From an uncultured Sutterella sp. (GTDB lineage: Bacteria > Pseudomonadota > Gammaproteobacteria > Burkholderiales > Burkholderiaceae_F): 64,000 nt of DNA. Within the stretch, counting starts at the first letter, position 1. Each line of letters begins with the position of its first letter. Made by a program: the position numbers and the translations under genes. Below are positions 45,324 to 53,863 of the stretch, one piece after another. The stretch is taken from assembly GCA_900543805.1 (NCBI GenBank), contig UQTE01000013.1:4993-68992 (forward strand), written 5' to 3'. The notes beneath the pieces are model-generated. The model made no database searches. It saw only the letters and a list, made by a program, of their open reading frames with translations, and was not told the DNA's origin.

Positions 45324-47327
45324 ATGGACGAACTCATCTACGGCGTTTGGAAGGGGAAGGTGTACGACAACCGTCGCCGCGCCCCCGACGGCGCGCAAAG
45401 CGAGCTCCCCCTCGAGACGCTTCTCACCTTCAATCAAGGAAACCCCGTGGCGGGCTTCGCGGGTCCGCAGGGCTTTCTGATGTTCGACATGCGCGTGACG
45501 CTCGCGGAATTTCTGCGTCAGTACTACGCGCGCGCCGAGAGCCTCTCCTGCGGACGCTGCACGCCCTGCCGCATGGGGACGATCCTCATCGACGAGGCGC
45601 TTGAGAAGGCCGCCCGCGGCGAAGGCGAATCGGTCGACTGGGACCGCATCCGCGCGTTTCTCGTGCAGATGCGCGAGACGAGCCTCTGCGGGATCGGACA
45701 GACCGCTCCCGAGCCGCTCTGGGGCGCGCTCGAATACTTCCCCGAAATGCTGCGCCGGGCCCCCGCGATGCCCGAGACGACGCGCGACTTCTACGCCGTG
45801 GCGACCGCTCCCTGCATCGAGGCCTGCCCCTCGCACGTCAACATTCCGCGCTACATCGACTACATCCGCGACGGCCACCCCGAACTCGCGACGACCGTGT
45901 TGCTGCGCCACTACCCGCTCGTCGGCTCCTGCGGGCGCGTCTGCGTTCGTCCCTGCGAAAAGGCGTGTCTGCGAAACCAGATCGACACGGCGGTCGGCAT
46001 CAAGGAACTCAAGCGCCACGCGGCCGACGAAGCGGGCGCCGCGATCGAAGACTTCTTCCCGAAGGAAGAGCGTCCGGTCTCCCCCGTTTCCACCTCGGTC
46101 GCGATCGTGGGCGCGGGCCCCGCGGGGATCAACTGCGCCTACCACTTGCTTCGCCGCGGCTACCGCGTCGACATCTTCGAGCAGGAAGCCCACGCGGGCG
46201 GGATGGCGCGCATCGGCATTCCCGCCTACCGCCTCCCGAACAAGCTTCTCGAAACCGAAACGGACGTGATCACGCGCCTGGGCGGCAACTACAAGTTCGG
46301 CCAGACCTTCGGGCGCGACTTCACGATCGACGAACTCTTTCACCGCGGCTACAAGGCGGTCTTCCTCGGGATCGGCTGCGCCCTGGGTCAGTACCTGGGC
46401 CTCCCCAACGAAGACACTTCGGCCAAGGGCTATCTCAAGGGTCTCGACTTCTTGGTCGACGTCGAGCATGCACAGTCGCGCGGCGAAACGCCGACGCTTG
46501 AAGGCGACATCGTGGTCGTGGGCTGCGGGAACGTCGCCATGGACTGCTGCCGCACGGCGCGCCGCCTTTTGAAAGGAGCCGGCAAAATCACGGTCTCCTA
46601 CCGCCGCACGCGCCTTTCGGCCCCGGCCGATCCGGAGGAAATCACCGCCGCCATGGAAGAGGACATCGACTTCGACTTCCTCACGGCGCCCGTGGAAATC
46701 CTCACCGAAGACGGCCGCGTCACCGGAATCAAGCTCGTCCGCATGCGCGAAGGCGAACCCGACGCTTCGGGCCGCCGCTCGGTGAAGCCCATCGAAGGAA
46801 GCGAATTCGTCATCCCCTGCAGCACCGTGATCGCCGCGATCGGTCAGAAGACCGACACGTCGGTCTTCTGCGAAGCGGACGGAATCGAACTCTCGCGCCG
46901 CGGGACGATCGTCGTGAACGACGCGCTCGAGACGAGCCGCGAAGGCGTCTTTGCCGGGGGCGACGCCGCCGCGGGCCCGACGAGCCTCATCTGGGGGATG
47001 GCCCAGGGTGAAATCGCCGCGAATTCGATTCACGAATACCTCATGACGCACGCGACGGGCTTCATCCCGCGCCAGCGCATGAGCGCCATGATCCGCGAGG
47101 CGAAGTTACTCGAAGGCGAAAAGCCGCACCGCGAAGTGCCGCTCGTTCCACGCCAAAAGCAGACGCATCTGGCGGCGGACGTGCGCAAGTCCTCGTGGGA
47201 AGAGGCCGAACACGGCCTTTCGCACGACGACGCCCTCACGGAAGCCTCGCGCTGCATGCGTTGCTACCGCATCTTTGCCGTGTCCACGCTTCGTCCCATT
47301 CCGGGAAAGAGCGAACTCGAAGACTGA
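45324..47327 (+). CDS. Hydrogenase-linked NuoF/GltD-type iron-sulfur flavoprotein
   Basis: A 667-residue fusion. The N-terminal ~150 residues match only the C-terminal part of NuoF: cluster ligands SCGRCTPCRMGT (~75) and SLCGIGQ (~121), without the FMN/NADH Rossmann part. The rest is GltD-like: 4Fe-4S cysteines APCIEACPSHVNIPR and CGRVCVRPCEKAC, FAD motif AIVGAGPAGINCAYHLL (~259), NAD(P) motif VVVGCGNVAMDCC (~397), and a C-terminal FAD segment VFAGGDAAAGPTSLIWGMAQ. It probably moves electrons between NAD(P)H and the hydrogenase encoded 14 bases downstream, the arrangement described as glutamate-synthase-linked (group A2) [FeFe]-hydrogenases. Confidence 0.87.
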   Translation: MDELIYGVWKGKVYDNRRRAPDGAQSELPLETLLTFNQGNPVAGFAGPQGFLMFDMRVTLAEFLRQYYARAESLSCGRCTPCRMGTILIDEALEKAARGEGESVDWDRIRAFLVQMRETSLCGIGQTAPEPLWGALEYFPEMLRRAPAMPETTRDFYAVATAPCIEACPSHVNIPRYIDYIRDGHPELATTVLLRHYPLVGSCGRVCVRPCEKACLRNQIDTAVGIKELKRHAADEAGAAIEDFFPKEERPVSPVSTSVAIVGAGPAGINCAYHLLRRGYRVDIFEQEAHAGGMARIGIPAYRLPNKLLETETDVITRLGGNYKFGQTFGRDFTIDELFHRGYKAVFLGIGCALGQYLGLPNEDTSAKGYLKGLDFLVDVEHAQSRGETPTLEGDIVVVGCGNVAMDCCRTARRLLKGAGKITVSYRRTRLSAPADPEEITAAMEEDIDFDFLTAPVEILTEDGRVTGIKLVRMREGEPDASGRRSVKPIEGSEFVIPCSTVIAAIGQKTDTSVFCEADGIELSRRGTIVVNDALETSREGVFAGGDAAAGPTSLIWGMAQGEIAANSIHEYLMTHATGFIPRQRMSAMIREAKLLEGEKPHREVPLVPRQKQTHLAADVRKSSWEEAEHGLSHDDALTEASRCMRCYRIFAVSTLRPIPGKSELED

Positions 47328-47341
47328 TCGGGGAGAAGAAG

Positions 47342-49156
47342 ATGAAAGCATTTTTGAACGACGTCCCCGTCCGCTTCACCGAAGGCGAAACGATTCTCGA
47401 GGTCGCCCGCCGCGAAGGGGTCTTCATTCCTACGCTCTGCGAATTCGCGGCGCTCCACCACCGTCCCGGGACCTGCCGCATGTGTCTCGTGGAAATCGTG
47501 GAGAAGGACCGCACCCGCACCGTCACGGCCTGCGACACGCGCATGAAGGAAGGCCTTCGCGTGCGCACGACGGGCGCGCAGCTGCGAAGCATGCGTAAGC
47601 TCCAGGCGGAACTCCTCTTTGCCGACCACTGCGAGCGCTGCTCCGAATGTCCGCGCCACGGCGACTGCGAACTCCAGACGGTCGCGAAGACCGTCGGCCT
47701 CGACGTCTCGAGTCTCTCGGGTCGCTTTGTGAACCGTCACGGCACCGACGCGACGGCCCCCGCCCTCACCTTCACACCCGACAAGTGCATCCGATGCCTT
47801 CGCTGCCTCGAAGTCTGCCGGCAGGTGCAGGGCGTGGGCGCCATCACGCTCGAAGGCTTCGGGACCGAAGCGGCCGTCGGTTTTGACGGCACGCCCTGGG
47901 GTGCATCCGACCGTTGCGTTCAGTGCGGTCAGTGTTCGCTCGTCTGTCCGACGGGCGCCATCGCCGTCAAGGATCAGTGTGAACGCGCGCTCGAACTCTT
48001 TGAAGATCCCTCGGTCACGACCGTCGTGCAGATGGCTCCGGCCGTGCGCTTCACGATCGGCGAAGCCATGGGGCTTCCCGCGGGCGAAAATCTCGAGGGC
48101 TTCCTCGTCGCCGGCCTCAAGAAGCTCGGCGCCGACCTCGTCTGTGACACGCGCTGGTCGGCCGACGTGACGATTCTCGAAGAAGGCACCGAACTGATCG
48201 AGCGCCTCGAAAAGATGAAGCGCGAAAACCGGCTCGACCGTCCCGACACGATGTTCACCTCGTGCTGTCCGGGCTGGATCAACCACGTGGAAAAGTCGGC
48301 CGCGGACCTGATCGACCACATCTCGACGACGCGCTCGCCCCAGGGGATCTTCGGGGCGCTCGCAAAGACCTGGCTTCCGCGCGCGCTCAAGATCGACCGC
48401 GAACGCATCCGCGTGATTTCGATCATGCCCTGCACGGCGAAGAAGGACGAGGCCGCGCGTCCCGCGCTCTCGCGCGACGGCATGCCCGACGTGGACCTCG
48501 TTCTCACGGTGCGCGAACTCGCGACGCTCTTTCAACGAAACGGCCTTACCCCCGACACGGTGAAGCCCGCGCACTTCGATTCGCCCTTCATGACGGAGGC
48601 GACGGGCGCCGCGCAGCTCTTTGCGACGACGGGCGGCGTCATGGAGGCGGCCCTTCGAACGGTCTGCGCGCTTACGGGCGGTCCCCGCACGGCGCACCTC
48701 GCGTTCGAACCCGTCCGAGGCCTCAAGAACGCCAAGGAAGCGACCGTCGAAACGGATGAATTCGGCAAGCTTCGCGTCGCCGTCGTCTACGGCATCCGCG
48801 AGGCCGACCGCATTCTGAAGCTTGTGCGCGAAGGCCGTTCCCCCTACCATTTCGTGGAAGTGATGGCGTGTCCGGGCGGCTGCATCGGCGGGGGCGGCAC
48901 GAACCGCGGTCCCGCGTGGAGCCGCACGCTTCCCGTTCGTCAGGAAGCGGTCTACGACGAAGACGCCGCCATGACGGTGAAGTCCTCGCACGAAAACCCG
49001 GACGTCGCGCGCCTCTACCGGGAGTACCTCGGCACGCCGGGAAGCCGCCTCGCGCACGACCTTCTGCACACGCACTACGACGACCGCCGCACGCCCGCGA
49101 AGGCGCCGCTTTTCCGACAGCTCGTCGTGAAGCTTCACGCCGCCGAGTGCGAATAA
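47342..49156 (+). CDS. hydA: [FeFe]-hydrogenase, NuoG-like iron-sulfur domains plus H-cluster (604 aa)
   Basis: The N-terminal ~230 residues hold the [2Fe-2S] (CRMCLVEI region), the His-ligated cluster region ([15 protein letters not shown]) and two ferredoxin-type clusters ([25 protein letters not shown]). The H-cluster motifs are complete: L1 FTSCCPGW (~305-312), L2 [11 protein letters not shown] (~361-371) and L3 [14 protein letters not shown] (~505-518). All catalytic cysteines are present, so it should be functional if the HydE/F/G maturases exist elsewhere; none is in this window. The ATG at 47342 is preceded by GGGGAGAAG. The direction of catalysis (H2 evolution or uptake) is not predictable from sequence. 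Confidence 0.95.
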   Translation: MKAFLNDVPVRFTEGETILEVARREGVFIPTLCEFAALHHRPGTCRMCLVEIVEKDRTRTVTACDTRMKEGLRVRTTGAQLRSMRKLQAELLFADHCERCSECPRHGDCELQTVAKTVGLDVSSLSGRFVNRHGTDATAPALTFTPDKCIRCLRCLEVCRQVQGVGAITLEGFGTEAAVGFDGTPWGASDRCVQCGQCSLVCPTGAIAVKDQCERALELFEDPSVTTVVQMAPAVRFTIGEAMGLPAGENLEGFLVAGLKKLGADLVCDTRWSADVTILEEGTELIERLEKMKRENRLDRPDTMFTSCCPGWINHVEKSAADLIDHISTTRSPQGIFGALAKTWLPRALKIDRERIRVISIMPCTAKKDEAARPALSRDGMPDVDLVLTVRELATLFQRNGLTPDTVKPAHFDSPFMTEATGAAQLFATTGGVMEAALRTVCALTGGPRTAHLAFEPVRGLKNAKEATVETDEFGKLRVAVVYGIREADRILKLVREGRSPYHFVEVMACPGGCIGGGGTNRGPAWSRTLPVRQEAVYDEDAAMTVKSSHENPDVARLYREYLGTPGSRLAHDLLHTHYDDRRTPAKAPLFRQLVVKLHAAECE

Positions 49157-49181
49157 CCGATTTCTTTGTTTGGAGAGAAAA

Positions 49182-50168
49182 ATGAAGCAACCCGTCCGCA
49201 TCGCCGTCACCGGCCCCGCCGGTCAGATCGGCTACTCGATTCTCTTTCGCCTCGCTTCGGGCGCCATGCTCGGCCCCGACCAGCCCGTGTCGCTCACGCT
49301 CCTCGAGCGCCCCAACCCGACGAGCTCGGCCGCGCTCAAGGGCGTCATGATGGAATTGGACGACTGCGCCTTCCCGACGCTCGCCGAAATGAAGGCCGTT
49401 CGCGATCCCGCGGAGGCCTTCGACGGCGCCGAATACGTCTTCCTGATCGGCGCCCGTCCCCGCGGCCCCGGCATGGAGCGGGCCGACCTCCTCGAAGCGA
49501 ACGCCTCGATCTTTGAAACGCAGGGCCGCGCCCTGAACGAAGCCGCCTCGCGCAACGTGAAGGTGCTCGTGGTCGGGAACCCCTGCAACACGAACGCCCG
49601 CATCGCGATGCTGAACGCCCCGGATCTGCCGCGCACGGCCTTCTCGGCCCTTCTGCGCCTCGACCAGAACCGCGCGCTCTCGCAGCTCGCGCAAAAGACC
49701 GGCTCGCACGTGACCGACATCCGTCACCTCTGCGTCTGGGGGAATCACGCCCCGACCATGGTCTCCGACATCACGCACGCGACCGTCGCGGGCCGTCCCG
49801 CCCTCGAACTCGTCGACGACGCCTGGGTGAAGAACGACTTCATGCCGGCCGTCGCCAAGCGTGGGAGCGCCATCATTCAGGCCCGCGGCGCAAGCTCGGC
49901 CGCTTCCGCCGCCTCCGCCGCGATCGACCACATGCGCGACTGGGCGCTGGGTTCGAACGGCGAATGGGTGACGATGGGCGTTCCCTCCGACGGCTCCTAC
50001 GGCGTTCCCGAAGGACTCGTCTTCGGCTTCCCCTGCATTACGAAGGACGGCGGCTATGAGATCGTGAAGGATCTGCCGCTCACCGACGACATCCGCGCAG
50101 GCATCGCCAAGAACGTCGCCGACCTCGAAGCCGAGGCCGCGGCCGTCAAGGCTTTCGTTCCGGCCTAA
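49182..50168 (+). CDS. mdh: Malate dehydrogenase
   Basis: Cytosolic NAD-dependent MDH of the 328-residue type common in Burkholderiales. Seen: NAD motif [19 protein letters not shown], the mobile-loop arginines [34 protein letters not shown] (family usually has DHNR) and the catalytic His in [10 protein letters not shown]. The start follows GGAGAG. It lies 25 bases after the hydrogenase gene and before a terminator, so it is the third gene of the hydrogenase operon. This ties malate/oxaloacetate interconversion to the same regulation. Confidence 0.93.
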   Translation: MKQPVRIAVTGPAGQIGYSILFRLASGAMLGPDQPVSLTLLERPNPTSSAALKGVMMELDDCAFPTLAEMKAVRDPAEAFDGAEYVFLIGARPRGPGMERADLLEANASIFETQGRALNEAASRNVKVLVVGNPCNTNARIAMLNAPDLPRTAFSALLRLDQNRALSQLAQKTGSHVTDIRHLCVWGNHAPTMVSDITHATVAGRPALELVDDAWVKNDFMPAVAKRGSAIIQARGASSAASAASAAIDHMRDWALGSNGEWVTMGVPSDGSYGVPEGLVFGFPCITKDGGYEIVKDLPLTDDIRAGIAKNVADLEAEAAAVKAFVPA

Positions 50169-50184
50169 GGCGCCGCTACAATGG

Positions 50185-50224
50185 GTGCGTCGCACGCGAA
50201 TGCCGTGCGGCGCACTTTTTTTTT
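50185..50224 (+). terminator. Terminator of the hydrogenase-mdh operon
   Basis: GTGCGTCGCAC pairs with GTGCGGCGCAC (one G-T pair), followed by a run of about nine T. A second smaller hairpin, TGCGCCC/GGGCGCA, follows at ~50225-50248 before the RidA gene. Confidence 0.85.
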
Positions 50225-50266
50225 GCGCCCTCCGTCAACCGGGCGCATTTCCAAAAGGAGAGTCAC

Positions 50267-50650
50267 ATGGAATTCGTTCGTCCTCCCTTCCGCGGAGAAA
50301 ACAAGGGCCACTACACCGCGGGCGTCATCTCGAAGGGGATGCTCTACGTTTCGGGACAGCTCTCGATCGACCCCGACACGCGCGAAGTCGCCAAGGGCGA
50401 CATCAAGGACCACACGCGCCTCGCGCTCGACAACGTCGACCGCGTTTTGAAGGAAGCGGGCGTGACGCGCAACGACGTCGTCTTCTGCCGCGTCTACACC
50501 TCCGACGTCAAGTACTGGGGCCCGATCAACGAGGTCTACGCCGAATTTTTCGGCGAACACAAGCCCGGCCGCGTCGTCGTCTCGACGACGGAACTCCATT
50601 TCGGCTGCCTCGTGGAAATCGAAGCCATTGCGGAGATGCCCGAAAAATGA
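50267..50650 (+). CDS. RidA-family protein lacking the catalytic arginine
   Basis: A 127-residue chorismate-mutase-like RidA/YjgF fold: SKGMLYVSGQLSIDP near residue 23, LDNVDRVLKEAGVTRNDVV, and VEIEAIA at the end. In E. coli RidA the imine-hydrolysing Arg105 lies in VARLPK; the corresponding sequence here is STTELHFG, so that position is Glu. This places the protein among the RidA subgroups without demonstrated deaminase activity. Its stop overlaps the ATG of the next gene (ATGA), implying it assists the threonine-synthase-like enzyme. Confidence 0.85.
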   Translation: MEFVRPPFRGENKGHYTAGVISKGMLYVSGQLSIDPDTREVAKGDIKDHTRLALDNVDRVLKEAGVTRNDVVFCRVYTSDVKYWGPINEVYAEFFGEHKPGRVVVSTTELHFGCLVEIEAIAEMPEK

Positions 50651-51750
50651 GTCAGCTCTCTTTCGTCTGCACGAAGTGCGGCAAGCGCACGCCCGTCACC
50701 ACCCTTTCGCCCGCCTGCGAATGCGGCGGCCTCTTTGAACTCGACTTTACGCCCCCGAAGTGGGACGAAAGCAAGATCGACCGCAAGACCTGGAGCCAGT
50801 TCCGCTACCGCGAATTCCTCGCGCTCGAAGGCGACGCCTGGCGCGACGTCACCATGGGCGAAGGCCTGACGCCGCTCGTTCCCTTTGACGACGACGTCCT
50901 TCTCAAGATGGACTACACGATGCCGACGCTCTCCTTCAAGGACCGCGGTGCGGCGACCTTGGTCGCCCACATGAAGACGATCGGCGTCAAGTCCTGCGTG
51001 CAGGATTCGAGCGGCAACGCCGGAAACGCCGTCGCGGCCTATGCCGCACGCGCGGGGATCCGCTGCGAAATCTTCGTTCCCGAAGGCACGAGCCCCTCGA
51101 AAATCCGCATGATCGAGTCGCACGGCGCCGTGGCGAACGTCGTTCCGGGCACGCGCGACCACTGCGCCGACGTCTGCCGCGCCAAGGTGAAGGACGAGGG
51201 CGCCTACTATGCGAACCACGTCTACAACCCCTTCTTCTACGAAGGGATGAAGTGCTACGTCTACGAAATCTTTGAACAACTCGGACGCATGCCCGAACAC
51301 CTCGTGATTCCGGTCGGAAACGGCACGCTCTTCATCGGTGCGGTCAAGGCCCTCGAACACCTCGAGGCCTCGGGCGCGATCGACCACTTCCCGCAGATCA
51401 TTGCGCTGCAGAGCGAACGTTGCGACCCGCTCGCGCGCGCCGCGGAGGTGGGTTCCGAAGAGCCCGTGCGCGTCACGCCCGAACCCACCATGGCCGAAGG
51501 GATCGCGATCGGCGTTCCGATGCGCGGCCGTGAAATTCTCAACATGGCCCACCGCCACGGCATCCACTTCGTGACGGCCCCCGAAGAGAAAATCCTCAAA
51601 GCGCGCCGCGACCTGGCGCTGCGCGGCGTCTACTGCGAGCACACGACGGCCGCGAACCTCGCCGCCTACCGCCGCTACTGCGAACTCTGCGGACCGACGC
51701 CCGACACCGTCATCACGATGTGCGGCGCCGGCATCAAGTCGGATCACTGA
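50647..51750 (+). CDS. Threonine-synthase-like PLP enzyme
   Basis: A fold-type II PLP enzyme of 367 aa. An N-terminal zinc-ribbon-like segment (CTKCGKRTPVTTLSPACECGG) is followed by GLTPLVPF, the PLP lysine in TLSFKDRGAATL (~100), QDSSGNAGNAVAAYAARAG, and the glycine loop VIPVGNGTLFIG. This matches threonine synthase (thrC) or the related diaminopropionate-lyase and cysteate-synthase-like groups; a canonical thrC role is possible but not proven. It forms a coupled pair with the RidA-like gene. Confidence 0.8.
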   Translation: MSQLSFVCTKCGKRTPVTTLSPACECGGLFELDFTPPKWDESKIDRKTWSQFRYREFLALEGDAWRDVTMGEGLTPLVPFDDDVLLKMDYTMPTLSFKDRGAATLVAHMKTIGVKSCVQDSSGNAGNAVAAYAARAGIRCEIFVPEGTSPSKIRMIESHGAVANVVPGTRDHCADVCRAKVKDEGAYYANHVYNPFFYEGMKCYVYEIFEQLGRMPEHLVIPVGNGTLFIGAVKALEHLEASGAIDHFPQIIALQSERCDPLARAAEVGSEEPVRVTPEPTMAEGIAIGVPMRGREILNMAHRHGIHFVTAPEEKILKARRDLALRGVYCEHTTAANLAAYRRYCELCGPTPDTVITMCGAGIKSDH

Positions 51751-51760
51751 CCGCCGAGCG

Positions 51761-51804
51761 CAAAAAGAGCAAAAGGGAGAGGCCGCAACCTCTCCCTCTT
51801 TTTC
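51761..51804. terminator. Bidirectional terminator
   Basis: GGGAGAGG-N6-CCTCTCCC (51775-51796) is followed by TCTTTTT on plus and by TTTTGCTCTTTTT on minus. It serves both the threonine-synthase-like gene and the convergent lipoprotein gene. Confidence 0.85.
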
Positions 51805-51855
51805 GTCCGCTCAAGGGAGTCGAAAAGGCTTTTCGCCTCCCTCCAGATATAAGCC

Positions 51856-52401
51856 TCAGGACGCGGGCTTCTGCTCCGCAGCGGGCTTCGGATTGAGCCA
51901 ATAGAGCACGAAGTTGGCCGCATAGGAGGCCGCCTGATGGAGCGTCATCTTTCCGTCCTTGGCGGGGCCGGTGGCGCGAAGCGCGACCTTGTTGCCTTCG
52001 TTCATCTGATAGACCATGCCGGTCAACTTCCCGTCCTTGGTGGCGACGCCGTAAGTCATCAGGCCCTTGCAGGCGGAAACGTTGTCTCCCGCCTTCACGA
52101 CGCGCGCCGTAACGCCCGTCGCCTTGACGCCCTCGACAATGGCGCGCTCGAGCGCCTCGACGTTTTGCTTCGGATCCTGCACGACGCAGACGAGCACGCT
52201 CTTACGCTCGGCCGCCGCGACCGTCATCGTATTGGGCGACTGTTCCGCCTGCTGGTTTTGGGCGGGCGCCGCCTCCGCGGCGGCTTCGGTTTTGGCTTCG
52301 CCGCCGAGGTTCATCGAGCCGCAGCCCGCAAGCAGCGCGGAAAAGCTCGCCGCCAGGAGGGCGGAACGGACGGTTTTCCGAGTGGAAGTGAATTGGGTCA
52401 A
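51856..52401 (-). CDS. Probable lipoprotein, TTG start (181 aa)
   Basis: The frame is open to 52461, but the extra 20 codons would contain the ribosome site GAGGAG itself. Starting at the TTG at 52401 gives a textbook lipoprotein signal: TQFTSTRKTVRSALLAASFS followed by ALLAGC with the lipobox cysteine. A low-complexity Ala/Glu/Gln linker follows, then a ~110-residue domain (SVLVCVVQDPKQNVEALERA, SACKGLMTYGVATKDGKLTG) of small-lipoprotein type whose function I cannot name. It is monocistronic, convergent with the threonine-synthase-like gene. Confidence 0.7.
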   Translation of the reverse strand: MTQFTSTRKTVRSALLAASFSALLAGCGSMNLGGEAKTEAAAEAAPAQNQQAEQSPNTMTVAAAERKSVLVCVVQDPKQNVEALERAIVEGVKATGVTARVVKAGDNVSACKGLMTYGVATKDGKLTGMVYQMNEGNKVALRATGPAKDGKMTLHQAASYAANFVLYWLNPKPAAEQKPAS

Positions 52402-52574
52402 GACGATTCTCCTCAATGAAGGTGTGTAGGAAAAACTACGCAATTCCTTCGGTTTCGTCAAGCGAGGAGCCCCGGAAACCTTCCGAGGCGGCGGACCGCG
52501 CTCTTTTCTTCTGCGTCGGACGGGCGTTCGTGGTACAAATTCTTCCGACAGACATTGATTTTGAGGAGCCCCTC

Positions 52575-53219
52575 ATGGACATGCTCGAACTCGCCCGCAC
52601 GCGCTACACCTGCAAACACTACGACCCGACCCGCGGCATCGCCCCGGAAACCCTCGGGAGGCTCGCGGAAATCCTGCGGCTTTCCGCGTCGTCCGTGAAC
52701 ATCCAGCCCTGGCGCTTCGTCTTTCTCGCGACGCCCAAGGCGAAGGCCCGGCTCATGCCCGCCGTGAAGGACTTCAACCTCGAGCGCGTCGAACACGCGC
52801 CCCTCATCATTCTCTTTTTGGCGAAGAACCGCCTCGACGAAGAGCACCTCAAAAAGCTCTTTGCGAAGGAAACCGAAGACGGCCGCTATGATTCGGCGGC
52901 CGACATTGAAAAGCTCTACGCCTTCCGCAAGGCCGCGGTCGACGCCTACTGCCGCACGCCCGAGTCGACCCGCCTCTGGACGCACGAACAGGTGATGCTC
53001 GCCATGGGGTCCTTCCTCACGTCCGCGGCGGGAATGGGGCTCGACGCCACCTGCCTCGGCGGCCTCGTGATGGAAGAGGTCGACCGGATCTTCGACTTTG
53101 AAAAGGAAGGCTTCCACACGGTCGTGGGCGTCTCGGTCGGCTACCGCGCAAGCGACGACCGCAACGCCTCGCGCCCGAAGTCGCGCTTTGCCTTGAACGA
53201 CGTCGTCACCGTTCTCTGA
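52575..53219 (+). CDS. Nitroreductase-family flavoprotein (NfsB-like)
   Basis: A 214-residue FMN-dependent NAD(P)H nitroreductase fold. Seen: ELARTRYTCKHYDP at the start (FMN phosphate contact), RLSASSVNIQPWRFVFL (~43-59), AMGSFLTSAAGMGLDATCLGG (~145) and the late VGVSVGYRASDDRNASRPKSR. The ATG at 52575 follows TGAGGAG. It sits 8 bases before the response-regulator gene, so the reductase and the two-component pair are probably one operon. The physiological substrate is unknown. Confidence 0.88.
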   Translation: MDMLELARTRYTCKHYDPTRGIAPETLGRLAEILRLSASSVNIQPWRFVFLATPKAKARLMPAVKDFNLERVEHAPLIILFLAKNRLDEEHLKKLFAKETEDGRYDSAADIEKLYAFRKAAVDAYCRTPESTRLWTHEQVMLAMGSFLTSAAGMGLDATCLGGLVMEEVDRIFDFEKEGFHTVVGVSVGYRASDDRNASRPKSRFALNDVVTVL

Positions 53220-53227
53220 GGTCCGCC

Positions 53228-53863
53228 ATGACGCTCACGAAGGAAATCTTGCAGGAGACGTCCCTCGTTCGGATCGTCGACGACGATCCGGCCCTGCGGC
53301 GCGCCCTCACCTTCTTTTTGAAGGTGGAGGGCTGGAAGAGCGTTTCCTACGACGGCCCCTTCTCCTTTCTCGAAAAGGACGACCCGAAGATGCCGGGCTG
53401 TCTCGTGCTCGACCTCAAGATGCCGGGCGCGACGGGCACCGACCTGCAGCATCAGTTGAAGGTCGAGGAAAACGTCCTGCCCGTGATCTTTCTCTCCGCC
53501 CACGGCGACATCGACACGGCGGTCTACGCCGTGCTCGAGGGCGCGGTCGATTTTCTGCAAAAGCCCGTCGACGAGGAACGCCTTTTGCGCGCCGTCGAAA
53601 AGGCCTGCCGCATGCACCACGAAAGACTTCGCGGCGGTCCGGGAGAAGACGAAGCGAGGGCGCGCTGGGAGACGCTCACCGAGCGCGAAATGCGCGTGGC
53701 AAAGCTCGTGGCCGAAGGCCTCGTGACGCGCGTCATTGCGGAGCGCTTCGGCGTTTCGCCCCGAACGGTCGACGCGCACCGCGCGAATCTTCTTCGCAAA
53801 CTCGGCGTTCGCACCCCGCGCGAAGTGGCCGAGATCGTGCGGCTCGTTTCGGACTCTGAATGA
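53228..53863 (+). CDS. FixJ/TtrR-type response regulator
   Basis: A receiver domain (acidic pocket RIVDDDPALRR, phosphorylated Asp in CLVLDLKMPG, Thr/Ser in VIFLSAHGD, Lys in FLQKPVDEE) is followed by a LuxR-type HTH (TLTEREMRVAKLVAEG, VSPRTVDAHRANLLRKLGV). Length is 211 aa. It overlaps the kinase gene by 4 bases, a pairing typical of TtrS/TtrR-like systems that switch on alternative respiratory enzymes. Confidence 0.9.
   Translation: MTLTKEILQETSLVRIVDDDPALRRALTFFLKVEGWKSVSYDGPFSFLEKDDPKMPGCLVLDLKMPGATGTDLQHQLKVEENVLPVIFLSAHGDIDTAVYAVLEGAVDFLQKPVDEERLLRAVEKACRMHHERLRGGPGEDEARARWETLTEREMRVAKLVAEGLVTRVIAERFGVSPRTVDAHRANLLRKLGVRTPREVAEIVRLVSDSE

Noticed and set aside
50225..50250. Second hairpin TGCGCCC/GGGCGCA as a possible riboswitch of the RidA operon
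   Set aside because: Too small for any known riboswitch; likely part of a tandem terminator or chance repeat.
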